Source of the DNA: an uncultured Bacteroidales bacterium
GTDB taxonomy: Bacteria; Bacteroidota; Bacteroidia; Bacteroidales; P3
DNA: 64,000 nucleotides
NCBI GenBank assembly: GCA_937886715.1
Contig: CAKZZD010000020.1
Span: forward strand, 1-64,000
Direction: 5' to 3'
The position numbers and the translations under genes are program-made. Below are positions 1 to 8,459 of this stretch, piece by piece (the stretch's first letter is position 1; the number at the start of each line of letters is the position of its first letter). The notes beneath the pieces are model-generated. The model was not told the origin of the DNA. It saw only the letters and a program-made list of their open reading frames with translations, and made no database searches.

Positions 1-46
1 GCCTGCCGCTAGCGTTCATCCTGAGCCAGGATCAAACTCTTCATTG
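1..46 (-). rRNA. 16S ribosomal RNA, 5' end only
   Basis: The reverse complement reads the universal 16S start (AGAGTTTGATCCTGGCTCAG) followed by GATGAACGCTAGCGGCAGGC, the form usual in Bacteroidota. Only the first 45 or so nucleotides lie in the window; the gene continues beyond base 1. The exact mature 5' end near base 46 is inferred by similarity. Confidence 0.97.
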
Positions 47-204
47 TAAGAATTGCTTTTTTTTACCTTTGACTCGTCTCGTGTCCGGCTGGCCGGCATC
101 TCCGGCCGCCCGACACACGCTATCTCTTCTCTCTCATCCGTTTCAATTATCGCTCGCTTCCGGCAGCCTCTCTCTGCATGCCCTCTCTCCGTCGAAAGCG
201 AGTG

Positions 205-235
205 CAAAGATACAACCATTTTCCATTCCGGCAAA
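205..235 (-). promoter_or_regulatory. rRNA operon promoter, Bacteroidota primary-sigma type
   Basis: On the minus strand TTTG (232-235) is followed after exactly 19 bp by TATCTTTG (205-212), a full match to the Bacteroidota TTTG-N19-TAnnTTTG consensus. It points at the 16S gene, giving a leader of about 150 nt. Its role is inferred from position and motif. Confidence 0.8.
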
Positions 236-580
236 ATATTTTTTCAAAAAAATTCATCCGACACGCACAACACCGATGATAACCAGCAGTTTGCAAAAAG
301 AAAAAAATTCATCTCCACATGACATGACACCCGCAAAAACACCCTCCGGATCCGCAAAATACGCAATTTTCATCCAAAAAAACAACCTTCTTACACAAAA
401 TCCACCAAATATCGCTGCATAATATTGTATATCAACAATATAAACCAAAACAAAAGCCATAACGACAGACAGACGGCCTCAAAGCACTGCCGACTCCTCC
501 CCTCTGTCCCCCGAGAACTCTGTTATCGGAACCATTAAATATATAATATAGATCGCGCGATTGCGGATGGCGTTTTTGTG
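236..580. other. AT-rich intergenic region between rRNA and porin promoters
   Basis: This stretch separates two divergent promoters. It is A-rich with runs of A and has no convincing reading frame. A 7-bp inverted repeat (arms 422-428 and 435-441) is the only structure seen. No second rRNA promoter matching the consensus was found. Confidence 0.6.
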
Positions 581-610
581 TTGGGAATTTCATAAATATT
601 CGTAAATTTG
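581..610 (+). promoter_or_regulatory. Promoter of the porin-like gene
   Basis: TTG (581-583), a 19-bp spacer and TAAATTTG (603-610) match the Bacteroidota consensus. A TTG at 608 that would open the longest frame lies inside this -7 element, so it cannot be the real start codon if the promoter is used. Confidence 0.65.
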
Positions 611-646
611 CAAAAAACAATTAATCAACAACAAAACTACAATACT

Positions 647-1711
647 TTGAAAACAAGAATATTACAACTTATCACACTAGGATTGATGATGTCGGTTTCA
701 ATGCCAGCGATGTCGCAAGTGGACTGGAGCGAGGCTATAACCAAGCTGAAATTGGAGGCTCGAGCCGACGGCGAATATTTCACTACGGACGACAAGCCGA
801 GCTTTGGTATCCACGGAAAGTATTTCAACCTGATGATGGGCGGCAATCTGGGCGACAAGTTCAGCTATTATTTCCGCCAGCGCCTGATAGCCAATCCGGG
901 CACGGTGGCGTTTTTCGACAATACGGATTTCCTGTATCTGGACTACAAGCCGACGCAGAACTGGCGCGTGCGTTTCGGAAAGGATGCAATGGCGATGGGC
1001 GGCTTCGAGTATGACGCGTCGCCGATCGACGTGTATTTTCCGACGACGATGTGGAACAATATCTATTGCTTCCAGCTGGGTGCGAGCGTGGCCTATATCA
1101 GCGACGAGGGCAACCATACGCTTGTGGCGCAGGTGACCAATTCGCCGTATATCAATTCGACGGGGCTGACGTATGACGCGGGCTTGGTGTCGTATAACCT
1201 GTGCTGGTACGGGACGATGGGCCATTGGCAGACGATCTGGAGCACGAGCATGATCGAGCGCGAGTGGAGCAAGTTCATGAACCTGACGATGATAGGCAAC
1301 AAGCTGGTGTATGACAAATGGGACATCTATGTGGACCTGATGCACCATGCGCTGGCCATTGACGACTGGGGAAAGAATTTCGGTGTGGTGAGCTGCGCGA
1401 ACTATTATTTCACGCCGCGTTTCAACATTTTCGTCAAGGGCATGTTCGAGCAGAACAAATCGGAAGTGGACCTGAACTCGGCCGTGGCGCTGGACCACCT
1501 GCTGGAGGCTGGGCACTCGTATGCCCGCTACGGCGTGGGCTTGGAGTTTTTCCCGCTGGAGAACAAGAGCGTGCGCCTGCACACGTATGTGTGCCGAATG
1601 ACAGACTCGTATACCGACAAGGAAACCGGCGTCGATATGCTCGAGGACATGTGGAATTTCAATATCGGAGCCACATGGACGATGGATTTTTATCGACTGA
1701 TCAAGAAATAA
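647..1711 (+). CDS. Porin-like outer-membrane beta-barrel protein
   Basis: A secreted protein of about 354 residues. Read from the TTG at 647 it begins with two basic residues and a hydrophobic segment ending at A-M-S-Q, a plausible signal peptide. The body has alternating aromatic and polar residues, with repeated YFRQRL, WRVRFGKD and YVDLMHH-like strands, as in OprP/OprO-type porins of Bacteroidota, and ends with a beta-strand-like stretch. The frame extends upstream to a TTG at 608, but that codon is part of the promoter, so 647 (or an ATG at 686) is preferred. The substrate cannot be told. The next gene starts 9 bp downstream, so they may be co-transcribed. Confidence 0.7.
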   Translation: MKTRILQLITLGLMMSVSMPAMSQVDWSEAITKLKLEARADGEYFTTDDKPSFGIHGKYFNLMMGGNLGDKFSYYFRQRLIANPGTVAFFDNTDFLYLDYKPTQNWRVRFGKDAMAMGGFEYDASPIDVYFPTTMWNNIYCFQLGASVAYISDEGNHTLVAQVTNSPYINSTGLTYDAGLVSYNLCWYGTMGHWQTIWSTSMIEREWSKFMNLTMIGNKLVYDKWDIYVDLMHHALAIDDWGKNFGVVSCANYYFTPRFNIFVKGMFEQNKSEVDLNSAVALDHLLEAGHSYARYGVGLEFFPLENKSVRLHTYVCRMTDSYTDKETGVDMLEDMWNFNIGATWTMDFYRLIKK

Positions 1712-1720
1712 GAATACGCT

Positions 1721-2968
1721 ATGGAGGAAAACAAGAACAAGCGCAATGTGCTATTGTCGGTGCTCGACCCGTTTGAGGTGTTCCGTCACCACGAGACCGA
1801 CCACCACCGCCGCAACGGCAAGCCGCGGCGGCTGAAATTCACCACAAGCCGCAGCCTGGAGGCATTGATTTTCTTGGTGTGCTTTTTTGCGTTTTTCGGT
1901 TTTCTGGCCTACCGGATGACGCTGCCGAATATGCTGAACACGTTCATGCAGACGGCTTACCACCTGCTGCTGGAAACGGTGTTCTACATCATGGCCATCT
2001 GTGTGCTGATGGGTGCCATCTCGAAGCTGCTGACCGAGTTTGGCGTGGTGCGCCTGATGGAGAACATACTGCGGCCGCTGATGAAGCCGCTCTACAACCT
2101 GCCGGGCGTGGCGGCCCTGGGCGCCGTGATGACGTTCCTCAGCGACAACCCCGCCATCATCTCGCTGGCCAAGGACAACAACTTCGCCCGCTACTTCAAG
2201 AAGTACCAGCTGGTCTCGCTGACCAACTTCGGCACCGCCTTCGGCATGGGTCTGGTGGTGATCGCTTTCATGACCGGCTTGGGCTTCGGCAAGGGGGCCT
2301 TGGTGGGATTGCTGGGCGCCGTGATTGGCAGCATCATCAGTACCCGCCTTATGCAACGCTTCACGCTGAAAAGCTATCCCGAGATGGACAGCCCTGTGTC
2401 CGAAATGGAAGGCACCGAACAAAACATCTCGTTCAAAAGCGAGGGCAACGCATTCCAGCGTTTCCTGAACGCGATGCTTGACGGCGGTAAGAGCGGTGTG
2501 GGTATCGGCGTGGCCATCATTCCCGGTGTGCTGTGCATATCGACCATCGTCATGATGCTCACCTTCGGACCCGCCGGCGCCGACGGCAGCTATCAGGGCG
2601 TGGCCTATGAGGGCGTGCCCGTCATCACGTGGCTGGCCGACAAGGTGAACATCGTCTTCTACTGGCTGTTTGGATTCGAGAGCGGTGCACTGGTGTCGTT
2701 CCCGATCACCGCACTGGGCGCTGTGGGTGCCGCCATCGGTCTGGTGCCCAAGTTCATCGCCGACGGCATTATCAACAACAACGCCATCGCGGTGTTCACT
2801 GCCATGGGTATGTGCTGGAGCGGATACCTGAGCACGCACACCGCCATGCTCGACTCGCTGGGCTACCGCAAACTCATCGGCAAAGCTATCGGAGCGCACA
2901 CGATCGGAGGTCTGTGCGCAGGCGTGGCAGCCCATTGGCTTTGGGTGCTGCTGGCACTGATCTTCTGA
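1721..2968 (+). CDS. Polytopic membrane protein with nucleoside-recognition (Gate)-like domain
   Basis: This 415-residue protein has a basic, hydrophilic N-terminus (about 45 residues) and then around eight to ten hydrophobic segments. The segment FLSDNPAIISLAKD (about residues 138-151) and the glycine-rich helices around it resemble the Gate/nucleoside-recognition domain superfamily seen in spore-maturation and CD0519/CD1768-type membrane proteins. The family link is from memory of conserved text and is moderate. Transport of a small solute is the usual guess for the fold, but no substrate is known. It sits 4 bp before the DUF4491 gene, so the two are probably one transcript. Confidence 0.6.
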   Translation: MEENKNKRNVLLSVLDPFEVFRHHETDHHRRNGKPRRLKFTTSRSLEALIFLVCFFAFFGFLAYRMTLPNMLNTFMQTAYHLLLETVFYIMAICVLMGAISKLLTEFGVVRLMENILRPLMKPLYNLPGVAALGAVMTFLSDNPAIISLAKDNNFARYFKKYQLVSLTNFGTAFGMGLVVIAFMTGLGFGKGALVGLLGAVIGSIISTRLMQRFTLKSYPEMDSPVSEMEGTEQNISFKSEGNAFQRFLNAMLDGGKSGVGIGVAIIPGVLCISTIVMMLTFGPAGADGSYQGVAYEGVPVITWLADKVNIVFYWLFGFESGALVSFPITALGAVGAAIGLVPKFIADGIINNNAIAVFTAMGMCWSGYLSTHTAMLDSLGYRKLIGKAIGAHTIGGLCAGVAAHWLWVLLALIF

Positions 2969-2972
2969 CGGC

Positions 2973-3257
2973 ATGAACCTCACCGGTATCCTTATCGGCG
3001 CCGCCACTTTCCTCACCATCGGGGCTTTCCATCCGCTGGTCATCAAGGCCGAGTACCATTGGGGCGTCAGCTCATGGTGGCTGTTCCTGCTGGCAGGGCT
3101 GGGATGCATAGCGGGCTCGCTATTCACCACCGGCGTGTGGAGCATCCTGCTCGGCGTGGTGGGCTTCAGCAGCCTTTGGTCCATCCTCGAACTGGTGAAG
3201 CAGCGCCAGCGGGTCAACAAGGGGTGGTTTCCCAAAGGGCCTGGACACAAAAAGTAG
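2973..3257 (+). CDS. DUF4491 small membrane protein
   Basis: A 94-residue protein with three hydrophobic segments and the features of the DUF4491 family: an N-terminal MNLTGILIGAATF-like start, the FHPLVIKAEYHWG motif (about residues 19-31), and a basic C-terminal tail (GWFPKGPGHKK). The family is common in Bacteroidota and has no known function. It lies between the Gate-like protein and a CPBP protease with gaps of 4 bp on each side, so the three form a compact membrane-protein cluster. Confidence 0.85.
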   Translation: MNLTGILIGAATFLTIGAFHPLVIKAEYHWGVSSWWLFLLAGLGCIAGSLFTTGVWSILLGVVGFSSLWSILELVKQRQRVNKGWFPKGPGHKK

Positions 3258-3261
3258 AGCC

Positions 3262-4215
3262 ATGGCATCCCCCCGCACACCTATCTTCCGCTGGGCCCTG
3301 TGGACGGGACTGGCTATCTGGATGGTCTCTCTGGCAGGCATCGTGCTGTTGCCCTCGGCCGAGGACAATCACACCATCTCCGAATTCACACTCGTGAATG
3401 GCACTGCGTTGTCACTGCTTGTTATCGGCCTCCTCCTGCCCTGCCTCGAGGAGGTGGCCTTCCGCTTCTGGGGCATCCGCCGCTGGCGCTGGGCAGGCTA
3501 CATCTCCGCCGTGGCGATGGGGGTGGTGACCTATTTCTACTGGGGGTTCTGGGGAGCGCTGGCCACCACGGCGGTGGCCGCCGCCGTCACGCTGGCCGTC
3601 AGGGCCGAACGCACCCGGCTGCTCATCCAGCTACTGCTCACCTCGCTGCTCTTCGCCATCCTGCACTTCGACAACTACGGCACCCTTGAACTGCGAAATC
3701 TCTTTGCCCTATCCAACAAACTTGGTTTCGCACTAGTGGCCTCATGGCTCGTGCTGAACCGCGGTTTCCTTTGGGCACTGCTGCTGCACATGGCCAACAA
3801 CAGCCTGGTAGTGTTGCTGATAGCATTCCCCATTGGCGAAGCGGATATCCAAGGCCTCTCTATCAATAGCGGTGAGGGGTGGACAGTCTTCGCCCACTGC
3901 CTGGAGAACGACGAGTCGCGCTACAGCAACCTCACGCCCGTCTACACCGGCACAATGGCCTCCATCGGCGCCGACCTGCTGCGTATGGCCGACAGCAACG
4001 CATCAGCAACCCCCGACAAGAATGGGAGCCATTGGGAAATGGTAGTCTACGCAGGCGACGAACCCATCGGGATAGGCGATAGCAAAGGGCAGGTTGCCCC
4101 TCTCGAACTGCTGCGCGCAATGGAGCAAAACGGGTGGATTTCTCTCGACACCATCAGCCCATACCCCATAAAGATAGTCGTTTCCGAAGGCAAAATACAC
4201 AACATTAACACCTGA
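3262..4215 (+). CDS. CPBP-family intramembrane metalloprotease
   Basis: A 317-residue membrane protein with the three motifs of the CPBP (Abi/Rce1-type) family: EEVAFR near residue 62 (EExxxR), FAILHFDN near 131 (FxxxH) and HMANN near 176 (HxxxN). In characterised members these residues bind zinc and cleave peptide bonds inside the membrane. After about residue 190 the protein leaves the membrane and carries a soluble tail of about 125 residues with no recognised domain, which is longer than usual. Target unknown. It follows DUF4491 by 4 bp. Confidence 0.85.
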   Translation: MASPRTPIFRWALWTGLAIWMVSLAGIVLLPSAEDNHTISEFTLVNGTALSLLVIGLLLPCLEEVAFRFWGIRRWRWAGYISAVAMGVVTYFYWGFWGALATTAVAAAVTLAVRAERTRLLIQLLLTSLLFAILHFDNYGTLELRNLFALSNKLGFALVASWLVLNRGFLWALLLHMANNSLVVLLIAFPIGEADIQGLSINSGEGWTVFAHCLENDESRYSNLTPVYTGTMASIGADLLRMADSNASATPDKNGSHWEMVVYAGDEPIGIGDSKGQVAPLELLRAMEQNGWISLDTISPYPIKIVVSEGKIHNINT

Positions 4216-4261
4216 TAATCAAACATAAATAGAAGCTACTCGCCAAAAATGGTGATAAAAT

Positions 4262-4292
4262 TTTGCCATATCGGAAAATGTTAGTACTTTTG
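4262..4292 (+). promoter_or_regulatory. Promoter of the ferredoxin gene
   Basis: TTTG (4262-4265), 19 bp, then TACTTTTG (4285-4292): a full match to the Bacteroidota consensus. The start codon is at 4346, leaving a leader of roughly 45 nt. The spacing and the strong match suggest high, constitutive expression. Confidence 0.8.
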
Positions 4293-4345
4293 CACCCGAT
4301 TCCAAGAATCAGTATTGATCAATATTAATCCAAAAACAAAAGAAA

Positions 4346-4513
4346 ATGGCTTACAAAATCACTGACATCTGTGTTGCTTGCGGCACCTGCATCGACGAGT
4401 GCCCCGTCGGAGCTATCAGCGAAGGCGACATCTACAAAATCGACGAGAACGCTTGCGTTAGCTGCGGTACCTGCGCTGGCGCTTGCCCCACCGGTGCTAT
4501 CCAGGAGGGCTGA
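4346..4513 (+). CDS. 2[4Fe-4S] ferredoxin
   Basis: A 55-residue protein made of two repeated cluster-binding halves: CVACGTCIDECP (residues 9-20) and CVSCGTCAGACP (residues 37-48), each of the form CxxCxxCxxxCP. This is the clostridial-type bacterial ferredoxin, an electron carrier for anaerobic enzymes such as pyruvate:ferredoxin oxidoreductase. Length and composition (acidic, no other domain) are typical. It is a stand-alone transcription unit with its own consensus promoter upstream and a hairpin terminator 27 bp after the stop. Confidence 0.97.
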   Translation: MAYKITDICVACGTCIDECPVGAISEGDIYKIDENACVSCGTCAGACPTGAIQEG

Positions 4514-4540
4514 TCGCTCACAGATTCAAAAGTAGAAAAA

Positions 4541-4567
4541 AGCCGCCCGCAAGGACGGCTTTTTTTG
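4541..4567 (+). terminator. Rho-independent terminator of the ferredoxin gene
   Basis: AGCCG and CGGCT arms, extended by CC/GG after one mismatch, close a GCAA tetraloop and are followed by a run of seven T. A short A run precedes the stem, so it might also work in reverse. Confidence 0.85.
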
Positions 4568-4580
4568 TCGCGAAAAAGAT

Positions 4581-6965
4581 ATGAAAAGAATAATCTTAAT
4601 TGCAATACTGCTGCTGACAATCAACGTCTTTGCCCAGCAGCGCGACCGGCGCGTGGACCTCACCATTTCCTGCGGCTACCGCATCGACCTCTCCACCACA
4701 GGGCGGCTGTGGATTGCCGACCGCTGCGGCGACATCTATACTGCCGACAGTATGGGTGCCACCTGGCGCACCGTGACAAAGAACGAAGACGAGCTGCACA
4801 TAAGCGGCGGTACCTTCGAGCGCGTGGCGGCCTTCGGCGATGACGTTGCCGTGGCGGCAGGCTACATGCACATGGAGGGCTACGTGCTGCGCACCACTAC
4901 CGCCGGTGCCGTATGGGACACCGTGCAGGTGGATCCCAACCTCATCTGGGTTCACGGCTTCTGCTACCATGCCGACGGACGCCTCTGGATGGCTGCTGCC
5001 AGCGGACGCAGTTTCAAGTGCATGGCCTACAGTACCGATCGAGGCCGTACCTTCTCAACGCTGATGCCTCCGTTTGTCGACATGAACGATGGCGAAGGTG
5101 GTATCCATGAACTTTATATGGTCAGTGCCGACAGCGGTTTTGCCGGCACCTATGGCGGCAAGATATACTCCACCTCCGACAACTGGCGCACCACCCACAG
5201 CCTCGTCACCCCTGTGGACCAAGGACTGCTGGAGAAGAAGACCTATATGGACGCTGAGATCCGTCGCATCCGGCCCTGGCGCGGATGGCTCATTGCCACA
5301 CTGTTCCAATCGACAGCCATCACACCGACCGACGGCGGCAGCCTCCACTGGCAACTGCTGCCATGGGATTCCTACGAGGTGGACACCGTCAGCGGCAACC
5401 TATGGGCCATCACCACCAGCGGCCAACTGCTCTACTTGACTGACATGGAACACCAAAAAGTGCTGGCAGAGGGGCTTTCATTCCCATTTGACAATTTCAT
5501 CGGCACCCTCGGCGGATGTGCCTACCTGCGCACCTCGGCGGGCGTAGTGCGCGTGTCGCCCGACGGCCGGACCGACACCTGCGGTTTCTACACCGAAGAG
5601 AAAACCATCAGCGAGATGTTCGACGAGAAGATAGCCGAATACTCCCAATATGGCAGTGACTACGCCGCCAGATTGTTCCCCACCGTCACCCACGGCAGCC
5701 GCCTGTGGCGCACCGACGGCACGAGCATCTACCTGCAGGATGCCCTGGAGTGGTACCGCGTGGCCAAGCCCCTTGGCATTCGGGAGATGCACGCTGACCC
5801 CGACCGCGAGGACCGCGTCGTCATCCTGCGCAGCGACGGCATGAACTACAGCATCGACACCGCCGGCCGCATCGAACCCTACACCTACCGCCAACCGCTG
5901 GCACGCTTCCTCGAGAGCGGCCTGCAAGGCGCGGAGATACAGACCTACGTGGGCGGCTGCTTCCACTTCGACGAACACCGCATCACCTACACCCGCAACG
6001 GCGACCTCCTGCGTGAAACGGAGAACACCGTCGAGAGCAAGCGCCACACCAAGCGTACCTTCCCCGTCGAGGTGCTGGAGAGCTCGCTGAGGCACCTGGG
6101 CGAGGTGTACGACCGCTTCCCCTCGGCCACCGACTTCGGCCTGCAGGAGGGCGATGTGGACCTGCACAAAGCATTAGCACATAATGGCGGCTGCACCAGC
6201 TACAGCGGCTACCGTATCACCTTCGTCAACCGCCAGGGCGACACTCTGCAGGTCGACGGCAACAGCAACGCCGACTGCGGCGAGTACTTCCCCTGGATGC
6301 TGCCCATGAAAGTCGCTGGCGGAGGCGAGAGCTTCGTCACCTACCAGCCCACGCTGTGGCAAGCCCTACGGCCCATGATGCCCGAGGGCATGATGCACCG
6401 TCGCTTCCTGAACAACAGCAGCCTCTTCGACCTGCGGCCGGGCGACCTGCTTTTCTTCCGCGACACCACGGGCATGGGCAACGCCGTGCGCGAGAGCACG
6501 GGCGAGTACACCCACGTGGCGCTGGTGGAGAGCGTGGACGACACGGTGTGGATCATCGACGCCACGCAGCGCTACGGCGTCAGCCGCCGCCCGCTCACAA
6601 TAAAGTATGGCAGCAGCGACTTCCCCGATGTCTACCGCTTCAAGTACGGCTGCTTCTCCATCGACTCTGTCCTTGCCCGCGCCCGCTCGTTCATCGGCCA
6701 ACCCTACGACAATGCCTTCCTGCCCGACAACGGCGCGCTCTACTGCTCGGAGCTGGTCTACGAAGTCTTCCTCGACGACTGCTCAGAAAAAAGCAAACAC
6801 CTCCTTGAGGCCAAGCCCATGAACTGGCGCGACAAGAACGGCCGTCTGCCGCAGTACTGGCAAGAGCATTTCGAGAAACTCGGCATGCCGGTGCCCGAAG
6901 GCGTCCTAGGCACCAACCCCACCGACCTCTCGCGGTCTCCGATGCTGCGAAAAAATAGTCAGTAA
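4581..6965 (+). CDS. Secreted beta-propeller protein with C-terminal YiiX-like (NlpC/P60-type) hydrolase domain
   Basis: A 794-residue protein. Residues 1-20 are a signal peptide ending at FAQQ. Residues of about 25-480 contain repeated blade-like segments of the type found in Ycf48/sialidase-like propellers (TADSMGATWRTVT, YSTDRGRTFSTL, YSTSDNWRTTH). The last 180 residues match YiiX/YebB-like cysteine hydrolases: GDLLFFRD, then THVALVES with the likely histidine, then LYCSELVYEVF with the likely nucleophile cysteine. Such domains cleave amide bonds in peptidoglycan or modified proteins. The propeller may present a target on the cell surface; this is inference. Its stop region overlaps the convergent deaminase gene by 7 bp. 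Confidence 0.75.
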   Translation: MKRIILIAILLLTINVFAQQRDRRVDLTISCGYRIDLSTTGRLWIADRCGDIYTADSMGATWRTVTKNEDELHISGGTFERVAAFGDDVAVAAGYMHMEGYVLRTTTAGAVWDTVQVDPNLIWVHGFCYHADGRLWMAAASGRSFKCMAYSTDRGRTFSTLMPPFVDMNDGEGGIHELYMVSADSGFAGTYGGKIYSTSDNWRTTHSLVTPVDQGLLEKKTYMDAEIRRIRPWRGWLIATLFQSTAITPTDGGSLHWQLLPWDSYEVDTVSGNLWAITTSGQLLYLTDMEHQKVLAEGLSFPFDNFIGTLGGCAYLRTSAGVVRVSPDGRTDTCGFYTEEKTISEMFDEKIAEYSQYGSDYAARLFPTVTHGSRLWRTDGTSIYLQDALEWYRVAKPLGIREMHADPDREDRVVILRSDGMNYSIDTAGRIEPYTYRQPLARFLESGLQGAEIQTYVGGCFHFDEHRITYTRNGDLLRETENTVESKRHTKRTFPVEVLESSLRHLGEVYDRFPSATDFGLQEGDVDLHKALAHNGGCTSYSGYRITFVNRQGDTLQVDGNSNADCGEYFPWMLPMKVAGGGESFVTYQPTLWQALRPMMPEGMMHRRFLNNSSLFDLRPGDLLFFRDTTGMGNAVRESTGEYTHVALVESVDDTVWIIDATQRYGVSRRPLTIKYGSSDFPDVYRFKYGCFSIDSVLARARSFIGQPYDNAFLPDNGALYCSELVYEVFLDDCSEKSKHLLEAKPMNWRDKNGRLPQYWQEHFEKLGMPVPEGVLGTNPTDLSRSPMLRKNSQ

Positions 6966-7426
6966 CTGTCGTGCGGCATCCGCCGATAGTCGTCGAAGAG
7001 CTGCAGGCAGGCGTCACGGTCCACCTCGGTGAGGTAGTCGCCCAACCGGTCGCGACCCTCAAACAAGTCGTTGAACTTGCCGTCGCGGAAGCCGATGATG
7101 GAATTGTCGTCGATGGTGCATCCGTAATATATCCTGCGGATATTGGCCCACATGCAGGCGCAGAGGCACATGTGGCACGGCTCGCCGGTGGTGTAGATGT
7201 CGCAGCCCGTCAGGTCGTATGTCCCCAGCCGGCGGCAGGCATCGCGTATGGCCTCCACCTCGCCGTGGGCGGTGGGGTCGTTGTTCCCCAGCACGCGGTT
7301 GTGGCCGAAACCCACAGCCCTGCCCTCCTTCACCACCACCGACCCGAACGGGCCTCCGTCGCGGTGCTCAATGCCGGTGCGGGCCTCGTTGATGGCCATC
7401 TGCATAAAACGGTTCTTCGCAGTCAT
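6959..7426 (-). CDS. Nucleoside/guanine deaminase of the cytidine-deaminase fold
   Basis: A 155-residue zinc enzyme. The zinc and catalytic motifs are HGE (residues 54-56) and PCHMC (83-87), with the GFRD segment near 112-115 as in guanine deaminase-like proteins. These enzymes hydrolyse the amino group of guanine or related nucleosides. HGE instead of the more common HAE is a variant known in part of the family. The frame runs further upstream, but the ATG at 7426 gives the family's normal length and sits just after the stop of the next gene upstream (7431), so the two are likely translated from one mRNA. Confidence 0.85.
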   Translation of the reverse strand: MTAKNRFMQMAINEARTGIEHRDGGPFGSVVVKEGRAVGFGHNRVLGNNDPTAHGEVEAIRDACRRLGTYDLTGCDIYTTGEPCHMCLCACMWANIRRIYYGCTIDDNSIIGFRDGKFNDLFEGRDRLGDYLTEVDRDACLQLFDDYRRMPHDSY

Positions 7427-7430
7427 GGCC

Positions 7431-8459
7431 CTACTGGTTGTCGTATTTCTCCACCTCGTCATGGAAAAACTCCAGCTGCACGCCAGCCTGGCGGAACAGA
7501 TCCTCGCTCTCGGCACCGGCGTGGTATTTCCGTTCGCACACCACCCGCTTGATGCCGCAGTTGATGATCAGCATGGCGCAGGTGCGGCAGGGCGTCATGC
7601 GGCAATAGAGCGTGGCCCCGTCGAGGGCAATGCCGCGCCGCGCCGCCTGGCAGATGGCGTTCTGCTCGGCATGCACCGTGCGGACGCAATGGTTCGAGAT
7701 ATGTCCGTCGGCGTCGATGGTCTGGCGGAACAGGTGCCCCACCTCGTCGCAATGCGGCAATCCGGCAGGCGACCCCACATAGCCCGTCACCAACAGCTGG
7801 CGGTCCTTCACCACCACACATCCGCTACGGCCACGGTCACAGGTGGCACGCTTGCTGGCAGTGTTGGCCAGCTCCATGAAATACTCGTCCCACGAAGGGC
7901 GGCGATAGGTGATCTTCTGAAGCACCTCCTCCACCTGCTGGTGCAACTCCTCGATAGTGCCCCCGTTGTCGAAACGGTAGTCGGCATGCTCGATGCAGTA
8001 TTTCAGGTTCTGCTTGTTGGGTTCGGTATTGTCCATCTCGCGCTGCTCGTTGGCCAGGAAGGTCTCGTAGTCGATATGGTCGGTCTCACTGCCGCGGAGC
8101 ACCGCCCGGTCGTAGCGCACACGGGCATCGGCATCGACAGCAAACAGATAGAAATTGGGCTTGTCCCGCAAGGCCTCCACCTCGCCGGGAGTGCGCACAC
8201 TCTCGATGATGCAGTTGCATCCCGAAGCCGACGCCTGCTGATAAAGCTGCTCCACAATCCACGACGGTGTGTGCTGCGCCCGCAGATCGTTGCCCACCTG
8301 CGTCATCGTGTCGCGGTTCACTTCCAGTCCGCGACGCTTGATCTCCTCTGTCAAAAATGCCCTTACCGAATAGTGCACGAAGCCTCTTTTCTGCACCAGA
8401 TAGTCCACGATGGTGCCCTTGCCGGCGCCCAAAGTGCCAGTGATTCCAATTGTGATCAT
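7431..8459 (-). CDS. P-loop kinase-like domain fused to dCMP/dCTP-type deaminase
   Basis: A 342-residue two-domain protein. Residues 1-180 look like a nucleotide kinase of the dephospho-CoA kinase/AAA type, with an intact Walker A (GTLGAGKGT, residues 8-16) and a likely Walker B near residues 83-88. Residues 190-342 are a deoxycytidylate deaminase domain with HAE (263-265) and PCRTC (290-294). Plain dCMP deaminases are about 150 residues. The same order, P-loop then deaminase, is known in eukaryotic Dcd1 (with a decayed P-loop) and in AvcD-type anti-phage deaminases. Here both domains keep their key residues. It lies upstream of, and 4 bp from, a nucleoside deaminase, suggesting joint control of nucleotide pools. 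Confidence 0.8.
   Translation of the reverse strand: MITIGITGTLGAGKGTIVDYLVQKRGFVHYSVRAFLTEEIKRRGLEVNRDTMTQVGNDLRAQHTPSWIVEQLYQQASASGCNCIIESVRTPGEVEALRDKPNFYLFAVDADARVRYDRAVLRGSETDHIDYETFLANEQREMDNTEPNKQNLKYCIEHADYRFDNGGTIEELHQQVEEVLQKITYRRPSWDEYFMELANTASKRATCDRGRSGCVVVKDRQLLVTGYVGSPAGLPHCDEVGHLFRQTIDADGHISNHCVRTVHAEQNAICQAARRGIALDGATLYCRMTPCRTCAMLIINCGIKRVVCERKYHAGAESEDLFRQAGVQLEFFHDEVEKYDNQ

Noticed and set aside
1751..3280. A 509-residue open frame on the minus strand opposite the Gate-domain gene
   Set aside because: It is antisense to two genes with clear membrane-protein patterns; its His/Gln-rich sequence is typical of the shadow of GC-rich coding DNA.
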